A stretch of DNA of 7,871 nt from Clostridiales bacterium (GTDB taxonomy: Bacteria; Bacillota; Clostridia; Lachnospirales; Lachnospiraceae). How positions within the stretch are numbered: the stretch's first letter is position 1; every line of letters begins with the position of its first letter. Position numbers and translations under genes: made by a program. Of the stretch, positions 1 through 6,773 are shown piece by piece. Under the pieces are notes generated by a model that did no database searches, was not told the origin of the DNA, and saw only the letters and a list, made by a program, of their open reading frames with translations. Where the stretch lies: the NCBI GenBank assembly GCA_018369015.1, contig JAGZDD010000177.1:1-7871 (forward strand), written 5' to 3'.

Positions 1-135
1 CGGGGCTTACTTTTTCATTCAGCCTGCAACTCCGGAGTGATCTTCATTCTGCCCTACTGATACCAGGCTTTCACCATCCCCGGCTCGCTTTGAACTTCGG
101 TGCAAAACTACTCTCTCCATCAACGCTTTTATTAT
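1..135 (-). promoter_or_regulatory. T-box riboswitch leader, 5' part (Stem I), runs off the left edge
   Basis: Read on the minus strand, this is the 5' half of a T-box leader, an RNA that senses uncharged tRNA and controls transcription of amino-acid genes. Seen directly: the AGAGAG box near the 5' end (complement of 111-118), the Stem I distal-loop motif GGTGAAAGCC (complement of 66-75), and the motif GAAGATCACTCCGGAGTTGC (complement of 26-45), which in this family covers the specifier region. If the specifier is the triplet before the conserved A, it is AUC (complement of 39-41), an isoleucine codon; that assignment is inferred. The antiterminator, the T-box sequence proper and the controlled gene lie beyond position 1. 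An ileS-like gene would fit but cannot be seen. Confidence 0.82.
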
Positions 136-141
136 GTTTTT

Positions 142-170
142 ATGATAATATAGTTTGTAATCTGTGTCAA
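142..170 (-). promoter_or_regulatory. Sigma-A-type promoter of the T-box transcript
   Basis: On the minus strand a perfect -35 TTGACA (complement of 165-170) is followed after 17 bases by TATCAT (complement of 142-147), a good -10. Transcription would begin around position 135, about 20 bases before the AGAGAG box, which is the usual place for a T-box leader to start. Confidence 0.75.
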
Positions 171-184
171 CCGACGAAATCAAT

Positions 185-200
185 AAAATCCCGGGATTTT
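185..200. repeat. Perfect 16-bp palindrome between the divergent promoters
   Basis: AAAATCCC is followed directly by its reverse complement GGGATTTT. It lies 15 bases upstream of the -35 of the T-box promoter and about 100 bases upstream of the operon promoter, so it could be a binding site for a dimeric regulator. As RNA it would make only a 6-bp stem with a CCGG loop, and there is no clean U run for a good terminator. Its function is unknown. Confidence 0.5.
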
Positions 201-253
201 TCAATCTTTAAAATGAACTTTATGCATAATTTCAGTTACATCCGTAAAGAAAA

Positions 254-280
254 TTTAAGAAATAAAACAATTTCTTTAAA
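254..280. repeat. Inverted repeat upstream of the operon promoter
   Basis: TTTAAGAAAT (254-263) and ATTTCTTTAAA (270-280) form an inverted repeat with one extra T and a six-base centre. It ends 20 bases before the extended -10 and covers the space where a -35 or an activator/repressor site would lie. Part of it (261-276) recurs exactly after the operon at 6774-6789. Confidence 0.4.
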
Positions 281-299
281 CCGCTTTTTTCTATAAATA

Positions 300-308
300 T
301 GATATAAT
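300..308 (+). promoter_or_regulatory. Extended -10 promoter of the ABC exporter operon
   Basis: TGATATAAT at 300-308 is a consensus extended -10 element (TGnTATAAT). No good -35 sits 16-18 bases upstream, which extended -10 promoters tolerate and which would also fit dependence on an activator. The predicted start is near 315, leaving a leader of about 80 bases before the ATG at 396. A second TATAAT at 326-331 lies inside an inverted repeat just downstream. Confidence 0.6.
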
Positions 309-316
309 GTCCATGA

Positions 317-353
317 AGTGGCCGTTATAATAGCCACTATAGATCCAATATAG
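317..353. promoter_or_regulatory. Two adjacent inverted repeats at the start of the operon leader
   Basis: AGTGGC (317-322) pairs with GCCACT (333-338) around a ten-base loop that contains TATAAT. CTATA (337-341) pairs with TATAG (349-353), so the two structures overlap and exclude each other. Their place at or just after the predicted start suits an operator or a small leader hairpin. No known regulator motif is recognised. Confidence 0.4.
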
Positions 354-395
354 GGCATTAAAGCATTTAAGAAATTATGAGGAGGAGTTATCTAA

Positions 396-1931
396 ATGAA
401 AAAAAAGCAAAAGATGATATTCATCATCTGCATTATTATCGGCGTAGTTATCATAGCAGCCGGTACACTTTATTATTTCTTCTTCCGCGGGGAAAGCCAA
501 TCAAATACCAATGAAATCGCTTACGTGGACCCAGTTTCGGCAATTGCCGGCCTTGGCAGCGGCACAGGCGAAGAGAACCGCTTCTCTGGTGTTGTTGAAT
601 CCCAGGAAACAACAGAGGTCAAGAAAAATGCAGATAAAAAGATCAAAGAAATTTTTGTTTCTGCCGGAGATGAAGTTACCGCAGGAACACCTTTGTTTGA
701 ATATGAAACTGAGGACACGGCCCTCACCCTTGAGCAGGAACGGATTAACCTGGAAAGTATAAAAAACGATATTTCCGGCTATTACAGCCAGATCGAGGAG
801 CTTCAAAAGGCTAAAAACAAGGCCCCGGCAGACGAACAACTCAGCTATACAACTCAGATACAGACCGCCCAGACCAATGCAAAACGTGCAGAATACAATA
901 AAAAGGCAAAAGAAGCAGAGATTGAAAAGCTTGAAAACGATCTTGCCAATGCTACCGTAACAAGCACCATTGATGGAATTGTCAAGGAAGTCAATGAAAA
1001 TACTACCTATGACAACATGGGAAATCCAAGACCATTTATGTCCATTATGGCCTCCGGCGAATACCGCATTAAAGGCAAAGTCAATGAGCAAAATGTATGG
1101 TCACTTGCAGAGGGCCAGCCGGTCCTTATCCGTTCACGCGTCGATGAAACACTGACATGGAAAGGCACAATCAGCAAGGTAGATACAAGCAGTACATACA
1201 GTGACGGTGATTCATCCTCCGGCGGCGTTGTCGTAATGGGAGGAGGTTCTTCCGGTGAAAACGGACAGACATCTTCCAGCTATGCATTCTATGTCATACC
1301 AGAATCCTCCAGTGATTTTATGCTTGGCCAGCATGTATTTATCGAGCTGGATAACGGCCAGGAGGAGCCAAAGGAAGGCTTATGGCTTCCTTCGATGTAT
1401 CTCCTTCTCGATGAAAACGACGCCTATGCATGGGTTGCCAATGGCAAAAACCGCCTTGAAAAGAGAAAGATTACTCTGGGCGATTACGACAGCACATTAG
1501 ACGAATATCAGATTCTTGACGGCATTACTGCCGAAGAATATATTGCCTTCCCAGGCAACCTGCTTCACGAAGGTATGGAGTGCGTCATCAATGACGGAAC
1601 CCATACAAATTCCGCTGATGATATGGGCGGCACAGACATGGGCGGCGATATGGGTACGGACATGAATGTCTCAGATCCTGGAATGGATGGCGGCGTCCTT
1701 CCCGCCGACGATGGAACTGTAACCGATGTGCAGCCGGCAGATGATGGCACTGGAGCTGGCGGTTCTATGGACTCTGGTTCTGGCGCTGCCGGAGCCGATG
1801 GCTCTATGAACTCTGGTTCTGGCGCTGCCGGAGCCGACGGTTCTATGGACTCTGGTTCTGGCGCTGGAGCCGACGGTTCTATAGACGCCGGCTCTGACGG
1901 CAATTCAGGCGCCGAAACAGCCGCACAGTGA
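396..1931 (+). CDS. ABC exporter membrane fusion adaptor (HlyD/MacA-like) with repetitive C-terminal tail
   Basis: This is a 511-residue adaptor that should be anchored in the membrane and link an ABC permease to the outside, as MacA or Bacillus YknX do. The start has GGAGGAG eight bases upstream. Order: basic N-end and one transmembrane segment (about 7-29); first half of the lipoyl-like domain (about 75-103, containing GDEVTAGTPL); coiled-coil hairpin (about 107-185); second lipoyl half (about 186-199, ATVTSTIDGIVKEV); beta-barrel (about 221-320) with a Gly/Ser loop at 273-296; membrane-proximal domain to about 400. The last 105 residues are an added Gly/Asp/Met/Ser tail. It holds two PADDG motifs and three 12-13-residue repeats of the type GSMDSGSGAAGAD. 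Without the tail the length fits the usual 380-400 residues. It is the first gene of the four-gene operon. Family assignment is secure; the substrate is unknown. Confidence 0.9.
   Translation: MKKKQKMIFIICIIIGVVIIAAGTLYYFFFRGESQSNTNEIAYVDPVSAIAGLGSGTGEENRFSGVVESQETTEVKKNADKKIKEIFVSAGDEVTAGTPLFEYETEDTALTLEQERINLESIKNDISGYYSQIEELQKAKNKAPADEQLSYTTQIQTAQTNAKRAEYNKKAKEAEIEKLENDLANATVTSTIDGIVKEVNENTTYDNMGNPRPFMSIMASGEYRIKGKVNEQNVWSLAEGQPVLIRSRVDETLTWKGTISKVDTSSTYSDGDSSSGGVVVMGGGSSGENGQTSSSYAFYVIPESSSDFMLGQHVFIELDNGQEEPKEGLWLPSMYLLLDENDAYAWVANGKNRLEKRKITLGDYDSTLDEYQILDGITAEEYIAFPGNLLHEGMECVINDGTHTNSADDMGGTDMGGDMGTDMNVSDPGMDGGVLPADDGTVTDVQPADDGTGAGGSMDSGSGAAGADGSMNSGSGAAGADGSMDSGSGAGADGSIDAGSDGNSGAETAAQ
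1761..1874 (+). repeat. 39-bp tandem repeat in the adaptor 1 tail
   Basis: Three in-frame units encode GSMDSGSGAAGAD, GSMNSGSGAAGAD and GSMDSGSGAGAD (1761-1799, 1800-1838, 1839-1874; the last is one codon shorter). A fourth, weaker unit starts GSIDAGS. High identity at DNA level points to recent slippage or recombination. Copy number is likely to vary between strains. Confidence 0.8.
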
Positions 1932-1934
1932 AAC

Positions 1935-1939
1935 GGGGG
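1935..1939 (+). promoter_or_regulatory. Ribosome binding site that sets the ATPase start
   Basis: GGGGG ends six bases before the ATG at 1946. The alternative GTG at 1928, which overlaps the upstream stop codon, has no Shine-Dalgarno sequence before it. The ATG is therefore preferred. Confidence 0.55.
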
Positions 1940-1945
1940 CTTAAT

Positions 1946-2737
1946 ATGATACTAGAACTAAAAAATATTTATAAAGACTATATTCAGGGAAAAATGACAG
2001 TTCCTGTACTCAATAATATTTCCCTTGATGTAGAAAAGGGAGAATATCTGGCAATCATGGGGCCGTCCGGTTCAGGTAAAACAACGCTGATGAATATTAT
2101 TGGCTGTTTAGACCGCCCAACCTCAGGACAGTATTACCTTGACGGCGAAGATATTTTAAATTACAAAGACAAGGATATGTCTGACGTCCGCCTTAAAAGC
2201 ATTGGTTTTGTCTTTCAAAGCTTTTACCTGCTTTCCCGTCAGAGCGCCCTGGATAATGTAAGCCTGCCCCTTGTCTATGCCGGGGTCAGCAAAAAGGAGC
2301 GCCATGAGCGCGCTTACAAAGCGCTGGAGCGGGTAGGTCTTGCCGACCGTATAGACTTTAAGCCGACTCAGCTCTCCGGCGGCCAGAAGCAGAGGGTAGC
2401 GATTGCCCGGGCAATTGTAAATAACCCGAAAATCCTTCTTGCCGATGAGCCTACAGGCGCTCTTGACAGTAAATCCGGCCAGCAGATCATGGATTTGTTC
2501 CAAAAGCTCAATGATGAAGGCGTAACAATCGTTATGATTACCCATGATGCAGAAATAGCCAGCTTTGCAAAGCGAAGAATTTTAATCCGAGACGGCATTA
2601 TTGTGCCGGATCTGAGTCAGTCCGCTCTCCATTCCCACCAAGGCGGCGCCCAGAATGAAGATACTGCGGCCATTTCTTCAGATCCCGGTACTCTCCCCGT
2701 CAACCCATTTTCAAAGGAGGCAGGGAAAACGCAATGA
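1946..2737 (+). CDS. ABC transporter ATPase, MacB/LolD/YknY-like
   Basis: This cytoplasmic ATP-binding subunit would power the exporter by dimerising and coupling to the permease encoded at 5410-6765. With the ATG at 1946 it has 263 residues and starts MILELKNIYKDY, as relatives do; a GTG at 1928 would add six residues but lacks a ribosome binding site. All catalytic motifs are intact: Walker A GPSGSGKT (39-46), Q-loop Gln 91, signature LSGGQ (143-147), Walker B ILLADE (163-168), D-loop GALD (171-174) and switch His 200. Family members usually end near 225-235 residues, so the last 40 or so residues (rich in Ser, Gln, Asp and Pro) are an unconserved-looking extension. The stop overlaps the next start by four bases (ATGA), which suggests translational coupling. 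Substrate cannot be read from this subunit. Confidence 0.93.
   Translation: MILELKNIYKDYIQGKMTVPVLNNISLDVEKGEYLAIMGPSGSGKTTLMNIIGCLDRPTSGQYYLDGEDILNYKDKDMSDVRLKSIGFVFQSFYLLSRQSALDNVSLPLVYAGVSKKERHERAYKALERVGLADRIDFKPTQLSGGQKQRVAIARAIVNNPKILLADEPTGALDSKSGQQIMDLFQKLNDEGVTIVMITHDAEIASFAKRRILIRDGIIVPDLSQSALHSHQGGAQNEDTAAISSDPGTLPVNPFSKEAGKTQ
2713..2720 (+). promoter_or_regulatory. Ribosome binding site of adaptor 2, inside the ATPase gene
   Basis: AAAGGAGG lies within the last codons of the ATPase gene, 13 bases before the ATG at 2734. That is longer than the usual 6-9 bases. With the four-base gene overlap, reinitiation by ribosomes finishing the ATPase may matter more than fresh initiation. 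Confidence 0.6.
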
Positions 2738-5400
2738 AAAAGAAAAAAATAATTGTTCCTATTTGTATTTTACTCGTTATCTGCCTTGTGGGCGGAGGTG
2801 TTTTTACTGCTATCCAAATCCAGAATTCAAAAAAGACTGTGGATGTTGTTCCAGTAATGAATGTATCTACTTATGCCTATGAAGGCTATTCCAGTTCTTC
2901 CGGCCGTGTCACCTCTGATGTAAGCCAAACAGTCTACCTTGAAAGCGAGGCTACAGTAAAGGATGTTTACGTCCAGGAAGGGGATACCGTGACCGCAGGT
3001 ACTCCGCTAATGCAGTACGATACAGAATTAATGGAGCTGGATATAGATACAAAAAAGCTGGACATTCAAACGCTGGAGCTTAATATACAGCAGGCGAACA
3101 AGGATATTCAAAGCCTGAAAAATGGTGTTGTTCCGTCCGGCGGCAGTTCCCTGGATATTGATTCTCTGATCCAGCCTCCTGCCAGCAGTGAAGATAATGA
3201 TAATCCGAAAACGTCTTCAGCACTTTCGGGAGAAAACCCGCAAACGGATCAGCCGGCGTCTTTGCAGTCGGATAATGTAACTTCCTCCAATGACGGCAAT
3301 AGCACTGGTAACAACTCTCTGGCTGGCGACGATAATAACACCCCAGCTGATGATGGTAACAACAACCCGGACGGCGGCGACAACAACAATCCAGCCGATG
3401 ATGGCAACAACAACCCGGCTGACGGCGACAACAACAATCCAGCCAATGATGGCAACAACAACCCGGCTGACGGCGACAACAACAATCCAGCTGATGATGG
3501 CAACGACAACCCGGCTGACGGCGACAACAACAATCCAGCCGATGACGGCAACGACAACCCGGCTGACAGCAACAACAACCCAGTCGACGGCGACGACCAG
3601 CAGAATGATAGCAATAACAATCAGTCTCCAGAACAAGTTTTTGAAAGTAGCCTTGGTGAGGATTTTGATTTTTCCAAATACAACGAAACCGTCAATGAAA
3701 ATGGAGAAATCATTATTCCATGTACGCTTTATACGACAATAACACCGGGATTTATCAATCTGCTCCGCGGCAAAAATGCCGATGGTTCCGACAGGGTGAT
3801 GGATCCGGCTCCAGCGCCGGAAATTCAAAGCAAATGGCTTTCCGAAAAAGTAAAGAAAGTCATTGTTACTGTTGACGGTGTTGAACAGCCGATTTATTTT
3901 AAAATCGATGAACTCAGCGAGCCTTTCATTAACACAAGCGCTGAATCCACATTAGAGAAAGTGATAAACAATAACTTCCAGCTTCCCACCGATGAAACTG
4001 CTCTTGATGCTGAATTTTTCAAAAAGTGGCCCCAGGCTGAAACAATGAACCGCACCATTCTCATTAAAGCCACATCCGAGACGTCCATCACACCGGAATT
4101 TATTTATATCCTCACCGGCCGCAACGCGGATGGCTCTCCAAAAGAAAACGGCGTTAAACACACGGCCATAGTCCACCTTGAAGACCTGGACAAAAATCTG
4201 GAGCTTAACGGCGATAAGCTGGCACTGCCCTACGTTACATCCATCGCTGGAACACTGGCTGAATTTATTGAAAATGAGCTGGAGCTGCCCCAGGAACCGA
4301 TCAAGGAGCTTGGAAAAGATACGGTACTTGATGTTTCCCATGACCACCGGGAAGTTTATGAGATTTACTGCGACGATTCAACAATTATAACAAAGGATTT
4401 TATCAACCGTATCCGCGAAGAGAAAATGACAGTCATCCTGAAAATAAAGGATTCAAGCTGGATTACTCTGGACGGCAGCAAAATGGAAGCCCCTTCCGAT
4501 AAAGCTATTGATACGCCTATCGCTGAATTTATTGCCAACGGCATTGCCCTCAATGAAGAGCAGGAAAGCACCTCCGACGACATCATCGGCGGCGGAGACT
4601 TTGACGGTGGTATTGACATCGGCGGAGGCGGCGGCATTTCCTACACTGCGGATGAAATCAAAAAAATGCTTTCAGATAAACAGCTTGAGCTTGCAAAGCT
4701 TCAAACCCAAAAGCGCCAGGCGCAGCTTGATTTGGCCAAGCTCCAGAAAAAGCTTGAAAATGCCACGGTGACAAGCGCAGTCAACGGCGTTGTCACAAAG
4801 CTTGCGGTTCTTGATGAAAATACAAGCACAAGCGATCCTTTTATGGTTATCAACAGCACTGAGGGGCTCTACCTTACCGGGTCCATCAATGAGCTGGATC
4901 TGGACACGCTTACAGTTGGCCAGACAATTTCAGCCATGTCGTGGAATACCGGAGCCTCCTTTGACGCAACAATCAAGGAAGTTTCCCCGTATCCTGCTTC
5001 CAGCTCAGATAACTATGGCAAAAACCCCAACTCCTCCAATTACCCGTTTATCGCACTCATCGATAACCCGCCGGAGGGGCTGACAGAAAATGAGTATGTA
5101 GATATTACTACTGGAAATAATTCCATGATGGATATGAATACTGAGGATCAAAATCTGTATATCGCAAAAGCCTATGTCCGCACAGACGACAATGGCGAGT
5201 CTTATATTTTCGCCGCTAACAGCGAAGGACGCCTTGAAAAACGCCCTGTTGTCACCGGAAAGGTCTACAGCGGAAGCTATATTGAAATCACAAACAATGC
5301 TGTCACCCAGGACGATTATATTGCTTTCCCTTACGGTAAAAACGTCAAAGAGGGCGTTAAGACAAAGATTGATGATCAAAACTCATACATGTATTATTAG
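2734..5400 (+). CDS. Giant ABC exporter adaptor (HlyD/MacA-like) with about 500-residue insert at the coiled-coil turn
   Basis: This 888-residue protein is a second adaptor, more than twice the usual length. Order: basic N-end and transmembrane anchor (about 5-27); first lipoyl half (about 66-97, GDTVTAGTPL); first coiled-coil arm (about 97-130); insert (about 135-635); second coiled-coil arm (about 637-676); second lipoyl half (about 677-690, ATVTSAVNGVVTKL); beta-barrel (about 697-795); membrane-proximal domain (about 805-880). The insert holds an acidic Asn/Pro octapeptide repeat (about 203-288), three diverged copies of an unrecognised 65-95-residue domain (about 325-418, 440-519, 541-606), and a Gly-rich hinge (619-634). 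The core resembles adaptor 1 throughout (shared VTAGTPL, NATVTS, RLEKR and DYIAFP-like motifs), so the two are paralogues. Because the insert sits at the hairpin tip it should face away from the membrane. Adaptor identity is secure; the role of the insert is unknown. Confidence 0.88.
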   Translation: MKKKKIIVPICILLVICLVGGGVFTAIQIQNSKKTVDVVPVMNVSTYAYEGYSSSSGRVTSDVSQTVYLESEATVKDVYVQEGDTVTAGTPLMQYDTELMELDIDTKKLDIQTLELNIQQANKDIQSLKNGVVPSGGSSLDIDSLIQPPASSEDNDNPKTSSALSGENPQTDQPASLQSDNVTSSNDGNSTGNNSLAGDDNNTPADDGNNNPDGGDNNNPADDGNNNPADGDNNNPANDGNNNPADGDNNNPADDGNDNPADGDNNNPADDGNDNPADSNNNPVDGDDQQNDSNNNQSPEQVFESSLGEDFDFSKYNETVNENGEIIIPCTLYTTITPGFINLLRGKNADGSDRVMDPAPAPEIQSKWLSEKVKKVIVTVDGVEQPIYFKIDELSEPFINTSAESTLEKVINNNFQLPTDETALDAEFFKKWPQAETMNRTILIKATSETSITPEFIYILTGRNADGSPKENGVKHTAIVHLEDLDKNLELNGDKLALPYVTSIAGTLAEFIENELELPQEPIKELGKDTVLDVSHDHREVYEIYCDDSTIITKDFINRIREEKMTVILKIKDSSWITLDGSKMEAPSDKAIDTPIAEFIANGIALNEEQESTSDDIIGGGDFDGGIDIGGGGGISYTADEIKKMLSDKQLELAKLQTQKRQAQLDLAKLQKKLENATVTSAVNGVVTKLAVLDENTSTSDPFMVINSTEGLYLTGSINELDLDTLTVGQTISAMSWNTGASFDATIKEVSPYPASSSDNYGKNPNSSNYPFIALIDNPPEGLTENEYVDITTGNNSMMDMNTEDQNLYIAKAYVRTDDNGESYIFAANSEGRLEKRPVVTGKVYSGSYIEITNNAVTQDDYIAFPYGKNVKEGVKTKIDDQNSYMYY
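3364..3576 (+). repeat. Tandem repeat, 24/48 bp, coding for NPADDGNN octapeptides
   Basis: Nine consecutive octapeptides of the type NPADDGNN or NPADGDNN (residues about 211-281) lie in strict register, the last one a residue short. Alternate copies use AAC-CCG-GCT and AAT-CCA-GCC for Asn-Pro-Ala, so the DNA has a 48-bp higher-order unit, which indicates expansion by duplication of pairs. The region is acidic and presumably disordered, acting as a spacer between the first coiled-coil arm and the repeated domains. Confidence 0.88.
3706..4551 (+). repeat. Three diverged copies of an unrecognised domain within adaptor 2
   Basis: Residues about 325-418, 440-519 and 541-606 share a pattern. A beta-strand-like start is followed by (S/T)-x-ITP-x-FI-x2-L with G-(K/R)-NADGS in the first two copies; the third has IITKDFINRI. 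Next comes a hydrophobic strand with Val/Ile and Asp, then an amphipathic helix of the type TLxEFIxN ending in LP (404-418, 505-519, 593-606). Copies are about 100-116 residues apart. The similarity is seen directly; I recognise no named family. Confidence 0.72.
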
Positions 5401-5404
5401 GAGG
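5397..5404 (+). promoter_or_regulatory. Ribosome binding site of the permease, overlapping the upstream stop
   Basis: TTAGGAGG contains the TAG stop of adaptor 2 (5398-5400) and ends five bases before the ATG at 5410. The permease is therefore tightly coupled to the gene before it. Confidence 0.75.
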
Positions 5405-5409
5405 TTGCC

Positions 5410-6765
5410 ATGTTAGAAAATATAAGACTCTCATTCCAGGGGGTATGGTCTCATAAGATGCGCTCCTTCCTGACAATGCTGGGCATTATCATCGGTATCG
5501 CATCGATCATTGCCATTGTATCTACAATCAAGGGTACAAATGAACAGATTAAACAAAACCTTGTCGGAGCCGGAAATAATACAGTCGATATTAAGCTGAT
5601 GGAAAATAACTTTGAATATTATCCAGACAACTATAATATTCCAACCGCTATCCCGATTCTCGACGAAACACTCAAAGAAGAGCTTCTGGCAATCCCGGAG
5701 ATTGAAAATGTTTCATATTATCTCCACCGGAATTATTCAGACAGCCTTTACTATAAGAACTCTCAATATACAAGCATGCAGCTCTATGGCGTTGATAACA
5801 ATTATTTTGCCACCTGCGGCTATATAAGTATCAAAGGCCGCACCTTTGTAGAGGATGACTTCAAAAATTTCCGCAAGGTCGTTGTCATTGATAAAGACGC
5901 AGCTTCCACGATTTTCCCAAGCGAGGATCCTATTGGCAAAACATTGGAAGTGGGCGGCGAACCATTTACAGTCATCGGTGTCGTGGACAAAGCGTCGACC
6001 TTCAAGCCGGTGATTAACACCATTGAAGACTATCAGCAATATATGGGCAGCCAGCAAAGTACCCTGTATTTCCCTGACGCCGCATGGCCGATCATTTACT
6101 GCTACGATGAGCGTCCTAATGTCGTTATTAAAGCGGTCAATACAGACTCTATGAGTATTGCAGGACAAAAAGCTGAGGACGCCATCAATAAATTTATCGG
6201 TGTTTCATCGACTGCTCCCGACGCTGCTGCCGGCAGCGATACAGGAAACAGCGAAATATCCTCCATGGATATAGCCGCGTCCGATGGCTCCTCTAGTATG
6301 GGAGGAGCTAGTGAAACATATACCTACCGCGGAACGGATATTATGGAAACAGCAAAAAACCTTCAGGAACTGAGCGCCTCCACAAATCAGCAGCTTATAT
6401 GGATTGCCAGCATTTCCCTTCTTGTCGGCGGTATCGGAGTTATGAACATTATGCTTGTTTCTGTAACAGAGCGTACACAGGAAATAGGCCTTAAAAAGGC
6501 TATCGGCGCCCGCAAAAACCGTATTCTTGCTCAGTTTTTGACAGAAGCGGCGGTTTTGACAAGCCTTGGCGGTATTATCGGTATTATTGCCGGAATTATC
6601 CTCGCAGAGGTTATATCCAAGATTTCCTCAACGCCCGTGGCTATCAGTGTTTCAGCAATTGTAGGTTCTGTACTGTTTTCAGTAATTATTGGCCTTATTT
6701 TTGGCCTTCTCCCTTCTGTAAAGGCCGCTAATTTGAATCCTATCGACGCGCTGCGTCACGAATAA
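5410..6765 (+). CDS. ABC transporter permease, MacB/FtsX family
   Basis: This 451-residue permease has the four-helix MacB layout: helix 1 (about 19-40), a large extracellular MacB-type domain (about 41-325), then helices 2-4 (about 329-353, 380-402 and 411-435). The N-terminal amphipathic segment before helix 1, the cytoplasmic coupling stretch SVTERTQEIGLKKAIGARK (351-369) and the end PSVKAANLNPIDALRHE are hallmarks of MacB, YknZ and related exporters. These do not thread substrate through the membrane but move it from the outer leaflet or extracellular side by mechanical strokes. The extracellular domain has a Ser/Ala/Gly/Asp-rich stretch at 265-303 that looks like a flexible linker. It functions as a homodimer with the ATPase at 1946-2737 and is the last gene before the terminator. 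Substrate is unknown; antimicrobial peptides or lipids are typical for the family. Confidence 0.93.
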   Translation: MLENIRLSFQGVWSHKMRSFLTMLGIIIGIASIIAIVSTIKGTNEQIKQNLVGAGNNTVDIKLMENNFEYYPDNYNIPTAIPILDETLKEELLAIPEIENVSYYLHRNYSDSLYYKNSQYTSMQLYGVDNNYFATCGYISIKGRTFVEDDFKNFRKVVVIDKDAASTIFPSEDPIGKTLEVGGEPFTVIGVVDKASTFKPVINTIEDYQQYMGSQQSTLYFPDAAWPIIYCYDERPNVVIKAVNTDSMSIAGQKAEDAINKFIGVSSTAPDAAAGSDTGNSEISSMDIAASDGSSSMGGASETYTYRGTDIMETAKNLQELSASTNQQLIWIASISLLVGGIGVMNIMLVSVTERTQEIGLKKAIGARKNRILAQFLTEAAVLTSLGGIIGIIAGIILAEVISKISSTPVAISVSAIVGSVLFSVIIGLIFGLLPSVKAANLNPIDALRHE

Positions 6766-6773
6766 AGACAAGG

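Noticed and set aside
185..204. The AAAATCCCGGGATTTTT palindrome as a terminator
   Set aside because: The RNA stem would be only six pairs and mostly A-U, with no sustained U run, and no gene in the window ends there.
1565..1903. Minus-strand Pro/Glu/Ser-rich frame opposite the adaptor 1 tail
   Set aside because: It is the antisense reading of the GSMDSGSG repeats and has no promoter or ribosome binding site.
1928..1945. GTG at 1928 as the ATPase start, overlapping the adaptor 1 stop
   Set aside because: There is no Shine-Dalgarno sequence before it, while GGGGG precedes the ATG at 1946 and relatives begin at that Met.
3217..3828. Long minus- and plus-strand frames over the Asn/Asp/Pro repeat of adaptor 2
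   Set aside because: They are shadows of the 24/48-bp repeat, which stays open in several frames; the real frame has lipoyl and coiled-coil domains on both sides.
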